In this document: piece by piece, positions 10,751 through 20,292 of the stretch | How positions within the stretch are numbered: the stretch's first letter is position 1 | Layout: every line of letters starts with the position of its first letter | Source of the DNA: Stutzerimonas stutzeri | GTDB taxonomy: Bacteria; Pseudomonadota; Gammaproteobacteria; Pseudomonadales; Pseudomonadaceae | Assembly (NCBI RefSeq): GCF_000935215.1 | Contig: NZ_JXXD01000048.1 | Span: forward strand, 1 to 64,000 | Length of the DNA stretch: 64,000 bases | Direction of reading: 5' to 3' | The notes under the pieces: generated by a model | Told to the model about the DNA's origin: nothing | Databases searched by the model: none | Seen by the model: the letters and a program-made list of their open reading frames with translations, nothing else | Position numbers and translations under genes: made by a program

Positions 10751-11983
10751 TCAACCACCGAAGGCGAGCATTCCCATGGTGCTGATGCCAGGTGTGGTCC
10801 AGTCCGACCCTTTGCTCTCGACCTGGGTCATGCGCGGCTTGCGCTGCTCCAGCACGATATCCAGCGCGCGACTCGGCAAAATGTCGATGTCGTCGAAGGT
10901 GATGATCTGGCCAGGCTCGACGGCGCGTTTGAGCGCAGTCTTGCGCAGCAGACCGATCGGCACGTGATCCGGGTGCTCGGCCAGCTTGATCGCCTCGCCA
11001 CGGAACTGGAAACCGCCGATGCCGCGCTCGATCAGCTCACCCGGCTTCATGGCGCGCTTGGCGATGGCCGCAACGCCAAGGGTCGGTTCGGTCGAGTTGT
11101 TGAGCAGCACACCACCGCCATTCAGCACGCGGCGCACGGTCTTGCCCACTTCCAGCGAGCAGAGGTGGAACGGACGCACCAGCGTGTAGAACGGCCCGCG
11201 GCCCAGCTTGAAGTACTCGATTGCCTGCGCCTGATCCTCGTCGTGCCTGCCCACCAGGAACACGCCGCCGGCCGGGTAGCCGGAAGGAATGACGTAGTCG
11301 ACGATTGGCTGCCCTGCTCGCTCGGCCATCATGCCGAGCAGGCTGGCGCTGTCGTCCAGGTTGGTCGAGGCCAGCCCCTCCATGCCCTGACGGGTAATGG
11401 TGGCGCCCAGGCCGTTACCGATGATCACCTGCTCGATCTGCACCTTGGTGCCGTCGGTGAAGGACGTGGTCTGATCGACGCTGATCCCCTGTCGATTGGC
11501 CCAGTAGGCCATGTCTTCCGGCGACGGATCATGGTTCAGATAGCCCTTCATGTTGCCGTACACCAGCGGCTGAAAGCCCATCTGCAGCGCGTCTTCATGC
11601 AGGGCCGCAAGCGAACCTGGCTGGTCGCCTTCGGCTTCGGTGAGGAAACCCCTGCCAGCCAGGAAGGAGCCCGTGGTCACCTGCAGTTCGGCGTTGACCG
11701 TCACCACCTGCAAGCCCGCTTCGAAAGCGCGTTCAATGACTGAAGTCCCATGGAACACGTCACCGCTGCACTCGACAATCAGATCGGAATGATCGATCAG
11801 CTCATCCAGCGAGTTGGTGAGGACGTCTGCCAACGGGAAGTCAGCCATCGTTGAGAGCGGCCGGCGTGTCAGGACGCGCGAGATTTCCATGTCCGGATAG
11901 TGTTTCTTGATTAACCGCACGAAGCCGCGGGCGATCATTCCGGTTCCGGAAACACCGATTTTCTTGATCTCTGAGGTAGGCAT
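10751..11983 (-). CDS. NAD(P)-dependent oxidoreductase with C-terminal SAF domain
   Basis: Predicted cytoplasmic dehydrogenase of about 410 aa. The N-terminus, IKKIGVSGTGMIARGFVRLI, is a Rossmann nucleotide-binding fold related to homoserine dehydrogenase; the motif is GxGxxA-like rather than classic GxGxxG. The C-terminal part, KRAVEPGQIITFDDIDI, looks like a SAF domain, a fold found in sialic-acid synthase tails, altronate dehydratase and similar sugar-acid enzymes. The substrate is unknown. Start choice is uncertain: ATG 11983 places the Rossmann strand near the N-terminus, while ATG 12007 adds eight residues; neither has a strong ribosome site. It is monocistronic and converges on the flippase gene, so a shared pathway is only a guess. 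Confidence 0.72.
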   Translation of the reverse strand: MPTSEIKKIGVSGTGMIARGFVRLIKKHYPDMEISRVLTRRPLSTMADFPLADVLTNSLDELIDHSDLIVECSGDVFHGTSVIERAFEAGLQVVTVNAELQVTTGSFLAGRGFLTEAEGDQPGSLAALHEDALQMGFQPLVYGNMKGYLNHDPSPEDMAYWANRQGISVDQTTSFTDGTKVQIEQVIIGNGLGATITRQGMEGLASTNLDDSASLLGMMAERAGQPIVDYVIPSGYPAGGVFLVGRHDEDQAQAIEYFKLGRGPFYTLVRPFHLCSLEVGKTVRRVLNGGGVLLNNSTEPTLGVAAIAKRAMKPGELIERGIGGFQFRGEAIKLAEHPDHVPIGLLRKTALKRAVEPGQIITFDDIDILPSRALDIVLEQRKPRMTQVESKGSDWTTPGISTMGMLAFGG

Positions 11984-12198
11984 AAACTGAATCCATTCAA
12001 TGGGCATCAGCGCTATGACAGCAGCTGAGCGAAAAGATTTTTGAAAAGCTGCCTATTTGCCACTTTTGCAGACTTCTCCACACCCGCGACGCTGAAGCCG
12101 GGCGGCATGCCTGAAAGTAGTTGTCTCGGAGGGTTCACGCTAATTGACGACGACGGGCGGTTTCGCACCAACCGATGGATTTCTGTCGCCAGAAAACA

Positions 12199-12233
12199 AA
12201 ACGGCGAGTGCTATTAAAAGCCACTCGCCGTTT
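12199..12233 (-). terminator. Rho-independent terminator of tpx
   Basis: Perfect 12-bp stem AAACGGCGAGTG (12199-12210) with CACTCGCCGTTT (12222-12233). Read on the minus strand it runs into TTTTGTTTT, 18 bp downstream of the tpx stop. Confidence 0.88.
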
Positions 12234-12250
12234 CGTCGTAGCAAGGCAGA

Positions 12251-12751
12251 TCAGCCAAGCGAGGCGATGGCTGCCTCGTAGTTCGGTTCACTGCCGATCT
12301 CGTTGACCAGCTCGCTGTGCAGGACACGATTCTGTTCGTCGAGCACGACTACCGCGCGAGCCGCGACCCCGGCCAGCGGACCGCTGGCAATCGCTACGCC
12401 GTAATCCTTGAGGAACTCGACGCCGCGCATGGTGGACAGGTTGATGACATTCTCCAGCCCCTCGGCGCCACAGAAGCGCTTCTGCGCGAACGGCAGGTCG
12501 GCGGAGATGCACAGCACCACGGTGTTTTCCAGGGCATTGGCCTGAGCATTGAACTTGCGCACCGAGGTGGCGCAGGTCGGTGTATCGATGCTCGGGAAGA
12601 TGTTGAGAATCTTGCGCTTGCCGGCAAGGCTCGACAGCTCGACATCGGAAAGGTCAGCGCCCACCAGGCGGAACGCCTTGGCCTGCTGGCCGGCCTGGGG
12701 GAAGTCACCGGCCACTTGGATCGGTGTGCCTTTCAGGGTGATTTCAGTCAT
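12251..12751 (-). CDS. tpx: Thiol peroxidase Tpx
   Basis: Atypical 2-Cys peroxiredoxin, 166 aa, reducing hydrogen and alkyl hydroperoxides with thioredoxin. The peroxidatic cysteine is Cys60 in [15 protein letters not shown] and the resolving cysteine Cys94 in KRFCGAEG, matching the Cys60/Cys94-type pair of the family; a third cysteine is at 81. The start at 12751 is set by [10 protein letters not shown] and by GAGGAG about 9 bp upstream on the minus strand. It has its own downstream terminator and lies after the symporter terminator, so it is probably transcribed alone. Length and motifs match the family. Confidence 0.96.
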   Translation of the reverse strand: MTEITLKGTPIQVAGDFPQAGQQAKAFRLVGADLSDVELSSLAGKRKILNIFPSIDTPTCATSVRKFNAQANALENTVVLCISADLPFAQKRFCGAEGLENVINLSTMRGVEFLKDYGVAIASGPLAGVAARAVVVLDEQNRVLHSELVNEIGSEPNYEAAIASLG

Positions 12752-12787
12752 TTGCTTCGCTCCTCGATATGAATAGGCAATAAAAAA

Positions 12788-12815
12788 GGTCGTGGAACGC
12801 GCAGCTCCACGACCT
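12788..12815 (-). terminator. Rho-independent terminator of the alanine symporter
   Basis: AGGTCGTGGA (12788-12797) pairs with TCCACGACCT (12806-12815). On the minus strand it ends in TTTTTTA, about 75 bp past the symporter stop and just ahead of tpx. Confidence 0.85.
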
Positions 12816-12891
12816 GGATGGTCGACACGGGCTTGTTCCTGTTGCACGACCGATGCAGCGCTGGCTGGCCTGCACCGGTCGCTATCGGACA

Positions 12892-14235
12892 TCAGCTACG
12901 TGCGAAATATTCCTTGGTCAGCTTGACCACTACCGGACTCAGCAGCAACAGCGAAACCAGGTTGGGGATCGCCATCAGGCCGTTGAGGGTATCGGCCAAC
13001 AACCAGGCGAAGTCGAGCTGGGCAATGGCGCCGAACGGCACTGCCAGAACCCAGATCACGCGGAACGGCCAGATGGCTCGCGTGCCGACCAGGAACTCCC
13101 AGCACTTCTCGCCGAAATAGCTCCAGCCAAGGATTGTGGTAAAGGCGAAGACCACCAGCGCGATAGTCAGGATGATGCCACCGATACCCGGCATGGCCGA
13201 CTCGAAGGCTGCCGCGGACAGCGCCGCACCGCTTTCGCCGCTGGTCCAGACCCCGGTGCAGATGATCGCCAGGCCGGTCATCGAGCAGACGATGATGGTG
13301 TCGATGAATGTACCCAGCATGCCGATCATGCCCGAGCGCACCGAGCTGGTGGTGGTTCCGGCCGCCTGAGCGATACCAGCGGTACCAAGGCCCGCCTCGT
13401 TGGAGAAGATGCCGCGGGCAACACCGAAGCGAATCGCCGCCATGACCGCCGCGCCGGCGAAGCCACCGGTTGCGGCGATCGGCGTGAAGGCGTGGGTAAA
13501 GATCAGGTCGAATGCCGCTGGAATGGCCGAGGCATTGACGACCAGCACCACGGCCGCGGCGATCAGGTACGCCAGGCACATGAACGGTACGAGCGACGCG
13601 GCGACCACACCGATACGGCGAATACCGCCGAGAATCACCAGGCCGACGATCACCATTGTGATCAGGCCGGTCGCCCACAGCGGTACCGAGAAGGTGGTTT
13701 CCAACGCGTGGGCCATGCTGTTGACCTGCACCATGTTGCCGATGCCGAAGCCGGCCAGGCCACCGAAAATGGCGAAGGCGGTACCCAGCCAGATCCACTT
13801 CTTGCCCAGACCGTTCTTGATCGCGTACATCGGGCCGCCAACGTGCTCGCCGCGGTCGTCCTTCTCACGGTAGTGGACCGCCAGTACGACTTCGCAGTAC
13901 TTGGTGGCCATACCCACCAGCGCGGTGCACCACATCCAGAACAGCGCACCCGGCCCGCCGAGGAAGATGGCCGTGGCCACGCCTGCGATGTTGCCGGTAC
14001 CCACGGTCGCCGCCAGCGAGGTCATCAGCGCCTGGAAAGGGCTGATTTCGCCAGTGGCTTCGTCACCCTTGGTGCGTCCGCGCCACATCAGCGCAAAGCC
14101 GGTCGGGATGCGGGTCAGCGGCATGAACTTGAGGAAGATCATCAGGAACAGACCGGTACCAAGGATCAGCACCAGCATGGGTGGGCCCCAGACGAGGCCG
14201 TTGACGCTATTGACGAGGTTATTCAGAAATTCCAT
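12892..14235 (-). CDS. Sodium:alanine symporter, AGCS family
   Basis: Integral membrane Na+-coupled amino acid carrier (AlsT/DagA type), 447 aa with about 10-11 helices. It shows family blocks such as [18 protein letters not shown] near residue 75, [10 protein letters not shown], and [15 protein letters not shown] in the second half. The substrate is likely alanine or glycine. The start at 14235 has AAGG upstream on the minus strand and a TATAAG hexamer about 20 bp before the ATG, a possible -10 element. It is followed by its own terminator, then tpx. A palindrome-rich region lies 270-400 bp upstream and may belong to its control. Confidence 0.92.
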   Translation of the reverse strand: MEFLNNLVNSVNGLVWGPPMLVLILGTGLFLMIFLKFMPLTRIPTGFALMWRGRTKGDEATGEISPFQALMTSLAATVGTGNIAGVATAIFLGGPGALFWMWCTALVGMATKYCEVVLAVHYREKDDRGEHVGGPMYAIKNGLGKKWIWLGTAFAIFGGLAGFGIGNMVQVNSMAHALETTFSVPLWATGLITMVIVGLVILGGIRRIGVVAASLVPFMCLAYLIAAAVVLVVNASAIPAAFDLIFTHAFTPIAATGGFAGAAVMAAIRFGVARGIFSNEAGLGTAGIAQAAGTTTSSVRSGMIGMLGTFIDTIIVCSMTGLAIICTGVWTSGESGAALSAAAFESAMPGIGGIILTIALVVFAFTTILGWSYFGEKCWEFLVGTRAIWPFRVIWVLAVPFGAIAQLDFAWLLADTLNGLMAIPNLVSLLLLSPVVVKLTKEYFARS

Positions 14236-14500
14236 TCGAGCACCTTATTTCTTATAGGCGAGTTCCCTCGCGTTAGGGTCGCGCTACCGTGGAGCCGTTG
14301 AAAAACATGACGCTTGTGGCGGTGGTTTTTCAGCGACCAGGTAACGGCGATTCCGATACGCCTCTGGAGCTTGCGCTGCGCTGAGGTCCGCGAGCGCTTT
14401 GCAAGACTCGTGCTAGAGCGTTGCGCGGTTATGACCGCGACGTTCGGAAGCGTGGATGCTACCACTGCATTCGCCCATTGGGCTCGGGGCAATCGCGCCA

Positions 14501-14570
14501 GATTCGATGATCGAATCGACGCGAAAACCAGACCGAACGGTCAGACCCCGACAGCTCGACTCAGTCGAGC
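14501..14570. promoter_or_regulatory. Three adjacent perfect palindromes, candidate operators
   Basis: GATTCGAT-G-ATCGAATC at 14501-14517, GACCGAACGGTC at 14531-14542 (arms GACCG and CGGTC) and GCTCGACT-C-AGTCGAGC at 14554-14570. Their centres are about 27 and 26 bp apart. The sequences differ, so they are unlikely to be copies of one site. They could be several operators or hairpins. Confidence 0.5.
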
Positions 14571-14604
14571 CAGGAATGGCATGGAAAGCGAAATCAGCGT
14601 AGTC

Positions 14605-14652
14605 CAGTCTGGTGCGCCCGCCAGTGTGGATTGATGCAGTTTGGTGCGCCCG
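14605..14652. repeat. 16-base direct repeat with 32-bp period
   Basis: CAGTCTGGTGCGCCCG (14605-14620) and CAGTTTGGTGCGCCCG (14637-14652) differ at one base. An inverted core, GGCGCACC, lies at 14703-14710. The 32-bp period is close to three helical turns, as in tandem protein-binding sites. Confidence 0.6.
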
Positions 14653-14737
14653 ACCGATGAGAGCGCGAATGCTTCATCATGCCTCTGCGCCTCCTCGATC
14701 ACGGCGCACCAGCGGTGTTCCGGCGCCGCGCAATCGA

Positions 14738-17700
14738 TCAGAAGTCGCGGCGATAGAACAGGTCCAACGAGCTGGCCAATCCGCTGGCGGCTTCGAGGAA
14801 GATTCGCCGCGTCAGCTGATAGCGCAGCGCAATGGTATTCGACGGCTCGAACACGCCGACGCCATAGCGCAATGCCAGCCGTTCCGTCAGCCGCCCGGTA
14901 GCGACCACGCTGGTGCCAACGCCGGTGCCTTCGGTGTCCAGCTGGAAGTCTTGTATGCCCAGGCGCTGCGCCAGACCACCGGTGATGGACGAGCTACCCG
15001 CCAGGCCAAGGCCCAGCGCCGCCTGTGCCAGCAGGTTGCTGTCCTCGGTATCGGCACCCAGCGGCCGCCCCAGTACCAGATACGCCAGTGCCTGCTCCTG
15101 ACTCATGGCAGGCTCGGAAAACACGTCGATGCGTGGCTGCTCGGCGCTGCCGGTGATGCGCAGGCCGGCGATTACATTCTCCGCATCGATACGGCGAATC
15201 GCCTCGATGTTGAGGAACGGCTGGCTGATCACGCCAGTGAACAGCAACTCGGCGCGGCGGATGGTCAGTCGCTGGCCGTAGGCTCGGTATCGGCCGTTCT
15301 TCAGCTGCAGCTCGCCACGTGCATCCAGGTTGTCGCCAATGTGCAGATAGCCGGCGAGATCGGCGGTCAGGCCGAAGCCGGAGAAGCGCAGGCGGTCCTG
15401 GCCCACCTCGACATCAATGTCCATCTTCACTGCCAGCGGGGTCGCCGGCTCCTCGGCTTCGCGACCGATGATCACCGTGTCCTCGGAGACCTTGACTGTC
15501 GCCGGCGGTAGCTCGCGAACCGTGATCGCTCCTCGCGGTACTTCGACCCGACCGCTGACCGCCAGGTCTTGCCCGCTAAGCACGATGCGCAGGTCGGGCT
15601 CGACTTCCAGGTCGGCGTAAGGCTCGACCACCACCGGCAGGCGACTGCCCTTGATCGCCAGATCCAGATCCAGTTCGTTCCGCCAGTCCAGCGAGCCGGC
15701 CAGACTGCCGCGTCCCTGCTCGCCGGCACGCCAGTTGCCGTCGATGTCCAGCCGCTCACCCTCGATCAGCATGCGCACCCGCAGGTCTTCGAACGTCGTC
15801 GGCAACTCGCTGCCGGCGATCTCACCGTCACTCAACAGCAGTTGGCCGTTGAGTGACGGCTGCTGCAGGGTGCCGGCCAACTGGCCACTGCCGTTCAGTT
15901 CGCCGCGCAAACGCTCGACCATCGGCACGAACGGGCGCGCCACCGACAGATCGAGACCACTCAGGCGAAACTCGCCATCGATCGGCTTGGCCGCAGGCCG
16001 CGGATCGATCTGCAGCTGCACGTCAAGCTCGCCCAGCTCACCGCCCTGGAAACGCAGCTGGCTGTCGATCCGCTCCGGCAGCAGTCGGCTGTTCAGCGCC
16101 AAGGTCTGATAGGGAAAGTCGTGCCACTCGTCCGCATCACGAATGCGCAGCACGCCGGGGCCGGCGTCGACCCGAACCCGGCCATTGGGCCCGCCAGCGG
16201 GAAGATCCAGTTCGATATCGGCATTCAATTCGCCCTGCCAGCGGAAATCTTCTGGCAGATACTCGGCCAGGGTCTGCAGCGAGAAATCGCGCAGGCGATA
16301 GCGAATCTGCGGTTCCGGCAGCAGACGCTGGTTCTCCGCGCAGAGGCTGGCGGGCCCGGAACGCCAGCAATGCGCACCGAACTCCAGTCGGCCATCGGCG
16401 AAACGCTGCAGTGTCGCGGGCCGTTGCAGGACCCAGTCCTGCTGCTGCGCGCTGAGTTCGCCGCGCGTCAGCCGGCCAAACCAGTCCTCACCGCGCAACC
16501 CGCCATCGAAGGCCAGCGCCAGGTCGAGCAACGGACCTTGCAGCTGCAGCTCGGCCTGATGCCGTTCCGCAGTGCCTTCGGCATCGATCCGCAGTGCGCC
16601 GAGGTCCGTCTCGCCTGCGCGGATTCGCTCGGCGTTCAGCGCCAGCCGACCACGTTCCCCATCGGATAGCTGACCCTGCACGCTGAGGCGACGCAGCCGA
16701 TTGTCCTGATAAGCGAGGTTGCGACCGTTCAGCTCGATCTGCGCGTTCGGCGCCGCTGCGGTTCCCGCCAGCGTGACCTCACCGTTCACTCGCCCCCTGA
16801 GACCGGGCCACAGCTGCGCCAGGCGGCCCAGTTCCAGTTGCAGTCGACCATCCAGCGTCTGTGCCCAGGTGCCGTTGCCCTGTACGCGGTTATCGCCCAT
16901 ACGCAGGTTGATGACCGGCAGATCCCAGCGCTCGCCCTCGCCGTTGGCTTGCAGCTGCAGACGAGTGTTCTGACCGCGCAGGCGCCCGGCGAGGTCGAGG
17001 CTCGCCTCGGCCTCCAGCTGCTCGTCACGCAAGGCGCCCTGGCTTTTCAGCGAACCGCCGAGATTGCCCGGCAGTTCGGCCAGCCAGTACGCCGGATCGA
17101 GTTCGCTCAGCGTCAGGTCGGTTTTCCAGTCAATGCCCGAGGCGAAGCCGACGCTCAACGAACCCGTCGCACTGCCCTGCCCGGCTTGCAGCTGCAGTTG
17201 CGGCAGATGCACCGCTTCGAGATTGCCGCTGACCGGGCTGTTCAGTGTGAAATCCCCGGCCGGGCCGGTCATGGCCGATTCGAAATTGCCGAGATAGCTG
17301 CCGTCGTCGTACTGAATCTGCGCCTGGAGCTCGCGCAGCGTCACCGGCGGCTCTTCGATCGCCGGGTAGAGCCGTCGCCAGGGAAAATCGCGCCAGAGCA
17401 GATCGGCATTCGCTGTCAGGCCGTCCTGCCAGTCGACATCGCCACTCAGCCGCACATCGCGCTGCTGCCCCGCATCCAGCTCGAGCATCTCGATCTGCGC
17501 TCCGCTCGGACTGACGACGCCCTCCAGCGCCAGCCGCACTGCGCCGCCCTCGCCCGGCAGTTCGGTGGTACCGAGCAGCCGGTAGCCGTCCTGCAGGTTG
17601 CCACTCGCTGCCAGCTCCAGATCGTTCAGGCGCAGGGTGTCCGGCAGATCGGGCACTGGCTTGAACCCGTCGGCGTTCAGCCGGAGCGTCGCCGGCAATT

Positions 17701-18415
17701 GCTCATCGAGGGCTCGCAGCTGCCCGCTGAGGGTGCCGTCGAGATAGCCCTGGCTTTGCACCTGCACCTGCAGCTGCTCGCGCAGGGCGCCATCCACGGC
17801 GATCATCAGCGCCCACGGTTGTTCGTCCGGCGACTGCAACGCTGCCTGCCCGTCCAGCGTCAACAGCCAATCACCGCTGGGATGCAGCCGGCCAGTCACT
17901 GACAGGTCCACATCCGCCCTGCGCAGGTCGAGGCGCTGGATATCCAGGCCATCCGCACGCCAATTTGCCTGCAGATGCAGGTTTCGCACCTGCTCGCTTT
18001 CATTAAGCGTCACCCGGCCGATTTCGATGCGTTCGACTTGCAGCGCCAGCGGTAGATCGAGCTCAGGCAAGCTGAAGGGGTCCGCCGCCGGGTCAGGCTC
18101 GCTGGGCGGGAAGCTGAGGTCGATGTCGCCAGTGACCAACTCGTCGATGCACAGCGTGCGCTTTAGCAGGCACGCCGGTGACCAGGCAAGACGGGGCTGT
18201 TGCACTTCGACACGACTGCCGTCCTGCTCCCAGATCAGCCGCTCGGCCTGCCAGCGCTGGCCGAGTCGGCCCTCGAACGCTTCGACCGTCAGCCCCGGCA
18301 CCTGCCCCAGCAGCCAGCGGCTGCCGCTGGCGGTGCCGAGCAGCACGGCGGTGACGATGAGCACGAGCAATATCAGCCCAAGCAGCGTCCAGCCAAGCCC
18401 ACGCAGTACCCGCAT
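14738..18415 (-). CDS. tamB: Translocation and assembly module subunit TamB
   Basis: Large AsmA-like protein, 1225 aa, anchored in the inner membrane and spanning the periplasm. It works with TamA in outer-membrane protein assembly and, in recent models of the family, phospholipid transport. The start MRVLRGLGWTLLG at 18415 gives one N-terminal membrane helix (about residues 5-27), then a very long beta-rich region of repeated short strands, and the C-terminal DUF490/TamB domain with the typical LNIEAIRRI, LRITGSAEQPRIDVFSEPAM and LAYLVLGRPL segments. The ATG shares one base with the tamA stop (TGATG), so the two are translationally coupled. Longer in-frame starts upstream lie inside tamA and are rejected. 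Confidence 0.94.
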   Translation of the reverse strand: MRVLRGLGWTLLGLILLVLIVTAVLLGTASGSRWLLGQVPGLTVEAFEGRLGQRWQAERLIWEQDGSRVEVQQPRLAWSPACLLKRTLCIDELVTGDIDLSFPPSEPDPAADPFSLPELDLPLALQVERIEIGRVTLNESEQVRNLHLQANWRADGLDIQRLDLRRADVDLSVTGRLHPSGDWLLTLDGQAALQSPDEQPWALMIAVDGALREQLQVQVQSQGYLDGTLSGQLRALDEQLPATLRLNADGFKPVPDLPDTLRLNDLELAASGNLQDGYRLLGTTELPGEGGAVRLALEGVVSPSGAQIEMLELDAGQQRDVRLSGDVDWQDGLTANADLLWRDFPWRRLYPAIEEPPVTLRELQAQIQYDDGSYLGNFESAMTGPAGDFTLNSPVSGNLEAVHLPQLQLQAGQGSATGSLSVGFASGIDWKTDLTLSELDPAYWLAELPGNLGGSLKSQGALRDEQLEAEASLDLAGRLRGQNTRLQLQANGEGERWDLPVINLRMGDNRVQGNGTWAQTLDGRLQLELGRLAQLWPGLRGRVNGEVTLAGTAAAPNAQIELNGRNLAYQDNRLRRLSVQGQLSDGERGRLALNAERIRAGETDLGALRIDAEGTAERHQAELQLQGPLLDLALAFDGGLRGEDWFGRLTRGELSAQQQDWVLQRPATLQRFADGRLEFGAHCWRSGPASLCAENQRLLPEPQIRYRLRDFSLQTLAEYLPEDFRWQGELNADIELDLPAGGPNGRVRVDAGPGVLRIRDADEWHDFPYQTLALNSRLLPERIDSQLRFQGGELGELDVQLQIDPRPAAKPIDGEFRLSGLDLSVARPFVPMVERLRGELNGSGQLAGTLQQPSLNGQLLLSDGEIAGSELPTTFEDLRVRMLIEGERLDIDGNWRAGEQGRGSLAGSLDWRNELDLDLAIKGSRLPVVVEPYADLEVEPDLRIVLSGQDLAVSGRVEVPRGAITVRELPPATVKVSEDTVIIGREAEEPATPLAVKMDIDVEVGQDRLRFSGFGLTADLAGYLHIGDNLDARGELQLKNGRYRAYGQRLTIRRAELLFTGVISQPFLNIEAIRRIDAENVIAGLRITGSAEQPRIDVFSEPAMSQEQALAYLVLGRPLGADTEDSNLLAQAALGLGLAGSSSITGGLAQRLGIQDFQLDTEGTGVGTSVVATGRLTERLALRYGVGVFEPSNTIALRYQLTRRIFLEAASGLASSLDLFYRRDF

Positions 18416-20142
18416 CACAGCTCCGGCCCCATGGAGAAATGCAGGCGGACGCCACCGTCGCCGTCCAGCGGATGAGCGAGATCGACGCGAATCGGCCCAA
18501 CCGGCGATACCCAGCGCACACCGACGCCAACGGCACTTTTCAGCGTGGGAATTTCCAGTGAGTTGAAGGCGTTGCCCTGATCGACGAAGGTCGCGACACG
18601 CCATTTCTCGGCAATCGAATACTGATACTCGGCGCTGACCGCGAACTGATAGCGGCCGCCGATCTTGTCGCCATCGGAGTTGGTCGGTGACAGGCTCTGG
18701 TAATCGTAGCCACGCACGCTCTGATCACCACCGGCGAAATAGCGCAGTGACGGCGGCACGTTGACGTATTCATCGGTCCAGTTGCCGCCAAGCTGCACGC
18801 GACCGAGAAAGCGATGCCGCTGGGCCAGGGTGGTCAGCCCCCGCAGCTGCACGTTGGCGTGGACCAGGTCGGCATCGGAAAGCACCCCGGCCTTCGCCGC
18901 GGCCACTTCGAACTGCAGGCGATAGCCGCGGCTCGGATCGATACGGTTGTCGCTACGCAGGTAGCTGTAGGCGACGCCGGGCATGAGCAAGGTGCTGGTT
19001 CCGGAATCGTCCCCGAGGCGATATTCCTCGTGCTGCCACTTCAGCGACAGCACGCGCAACCAGCCGCTGGGCAGCTGGCTGTGCCATTCCGGCCCGACCT
19101 TGAGCAGGCGGCTGAGGCTGTCGGTGCCGGCGATCTCTTCATACTGGTAGCCGCCGACGAAGCGCAGCTTGTCGGTCAGTGGCGGGTCCAGCGGGATGTC
19201 GTACCAGAACCCGACGTTCTGCCGCGGCGCCGACAGTTCCGCCTCGGCCCCGTAGCTATGGCCTTGCAGGTTGACCCAGTGGCGTGTCCAGTCCAGTCGG
19301 ACCCGCGGGCCGACGTCGGTGGAATAACCAAGGCCGAAGCCAAAGGTGCGCGGCTTGCGCGTGGTGAGCGCGACCGAAACCGGGATGCGCTGCTGGTTGG
19401 CGCCGCTCGGGTTGGCATCGACGCGCACGCCCTCGAAATAGCCGCTCGACTGCAGCGCCTGGCTGAGTTCGGCGATCAGTTCGGAGTCGTACGGTGTATC
19501 CGTCTCGAACGGCACCATGCGCGCGAGCAGGTCGTCATCGAATGGCGAATCCCCCTCGAAGCGCACGTCGCCCAGGCGGTAGCGCGGCCCGCTGTCGAAC
19601 ACCAGCTCGACGTCGGCGACGTTCTCCCGCGGATCGACGGCCAGCCGCTGCTGGGTGAAGCGGCCATCGAAATAGCCGAAGCGCGAGGCCTGGTTGAGAA
19701 ACTGCTGCTTCACCTCTTCGTACCGTCCGTGGTTCAGCACATCGCCCTGACGCAGGGTGCGTTCGGCGACGCGAAAGCCGGAGAACTCAGCGGCAGGCCC
19801 GTCCAGCCGGACGGTGATGTTGCGCAGCTTCACCGGCTCACCGGTTCGCACACGCAACACCAGCGCGGGTTCCTCGCCCTCACGCACATCGGTGCGGATG
19901 CGGCTGCGGTAGTAACCCAGCGCTTGCAACGCCTTTTCCGCCTGACTCTGCGCGACCCGGCTGTAGCGCAGCAGCTCGCGCGCGTCACGGTCGCCCAAGT
20001 CGCCAATGTAGTTCTCGATATTTTCCCGGAGCGCCCGGTTCTCGGGCTCGATGCGAACGTCGAGTTCAGCGGCGCTGGCATGGATGCCGCTCAACATCAC
20101 GAGTGCGGCTACCAGCGGGCCGATTCGGTTCGATTTGCACAT
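18415..20142 (-). CDS. tamA: Translocation and assembly module subunit TamA
   Basis: Omp85-family outer-membrane protein, 575 aa, the usual length. The start MCKSNRIGPLV at 20142 gives a signal peptide ending near ASAAEL. Three POTRA-like domains follow (to about residue 260), then a 16-strand barrel with the conserved GGDQSVRGYDYQSL segment of lid loop 6 and a C-terminal strand ending FSMGPEL. It is the partner of TamB directly downstream with a 1-base overlap. An upstream in-frame ATG at 20229 would spoil the signal peptide. No strong Shine-Dalgarno precedes 20142. Confidence 0.94.
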   Translation of the reverse strand: MCKSNRIGPLVAALVMLSGIHASAAELDVRIEPENRALRENIENYIGDLGDRDARELLRYSRVAQSQAEKALQALGYYRSRIRTDVREGEEPALVLRVRTGEPVKLRNITVRLDGPAAEFSGFRVAERTLRQGDVLNHGRYEEVKQQFLNQASRFGYFDGRFTQQRLAVDPRENVADVELVFDSGPRYRLGDVRFEGDSPFDDDLLARMVPFETDTPYDSELIAELSQALQSSGYFEGVRVDANPSGANQQRIPVSVALTTRKPRTFGFGLGYSTDVGPRVRLDWTRHWVNLQGHSYGAEAELSAPRQNVGFWYDIPLDPPLTDKLRFVGGYQYEEIAGTDSLSRLLKVGPEWHSQLPSGWLRVLSLKWQHEEYRLGDDSGTSTLLMPGVAYSYLRSDNRIDPSRGYRLQFEVAAAKAGVLSDADLVHANVQLRGLTTLAQRHRFLGRVQLGGNWTDEYVNVPPSLRYFAGGDQSVRGYDYQSLSPTNSDGDKIGGRYQFAVSAEYQYSIAEKWRVATFVDQGNAFNSLEIPTLKSAVGVGVRWVSPVGPIRVDLAHPLDGDGGVRLHFSMGPEL

Positions 20143-20292
20143 GGCCAGCGATGCTAGCACGTGTTTCCGAGCAAGCCCGAACGTGCGGGCTAGACAGTGT
20201 GTAAGGCGATCTTGCGGCGGGGCGGGCATCGGCTGACATCGCGTGGCTTCAGACCAGTCAGACTGGCCCGCCCGGATAAAATTCGGCCACAC

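Larger units (their letters stand above)
14236..14737. other. Non-coding region with several palindromes and a direct repeat
   Basis: No convincing gene in either strand. It holds three perfect inverted repeats (14501-14517, 14531-14542, 14554-14570), a 16-base near-perfect direct repeat (14605-14620 and 14637-14652), and an AT-rich hairpin TGAAAAAC (14299-14306) with GTTTTTCA (14325-14332). It separates the symporter start from the tamB stop, so control of the symporter is the most likely job. Confidence 0.6.

Noticed and set aside
14314-14634. Short open frame in the palindrome-rich region
   Set aside because: Arg/Ala-rich with no ribosome site or domain; it crosses all three palindromes, so it looks like chance.
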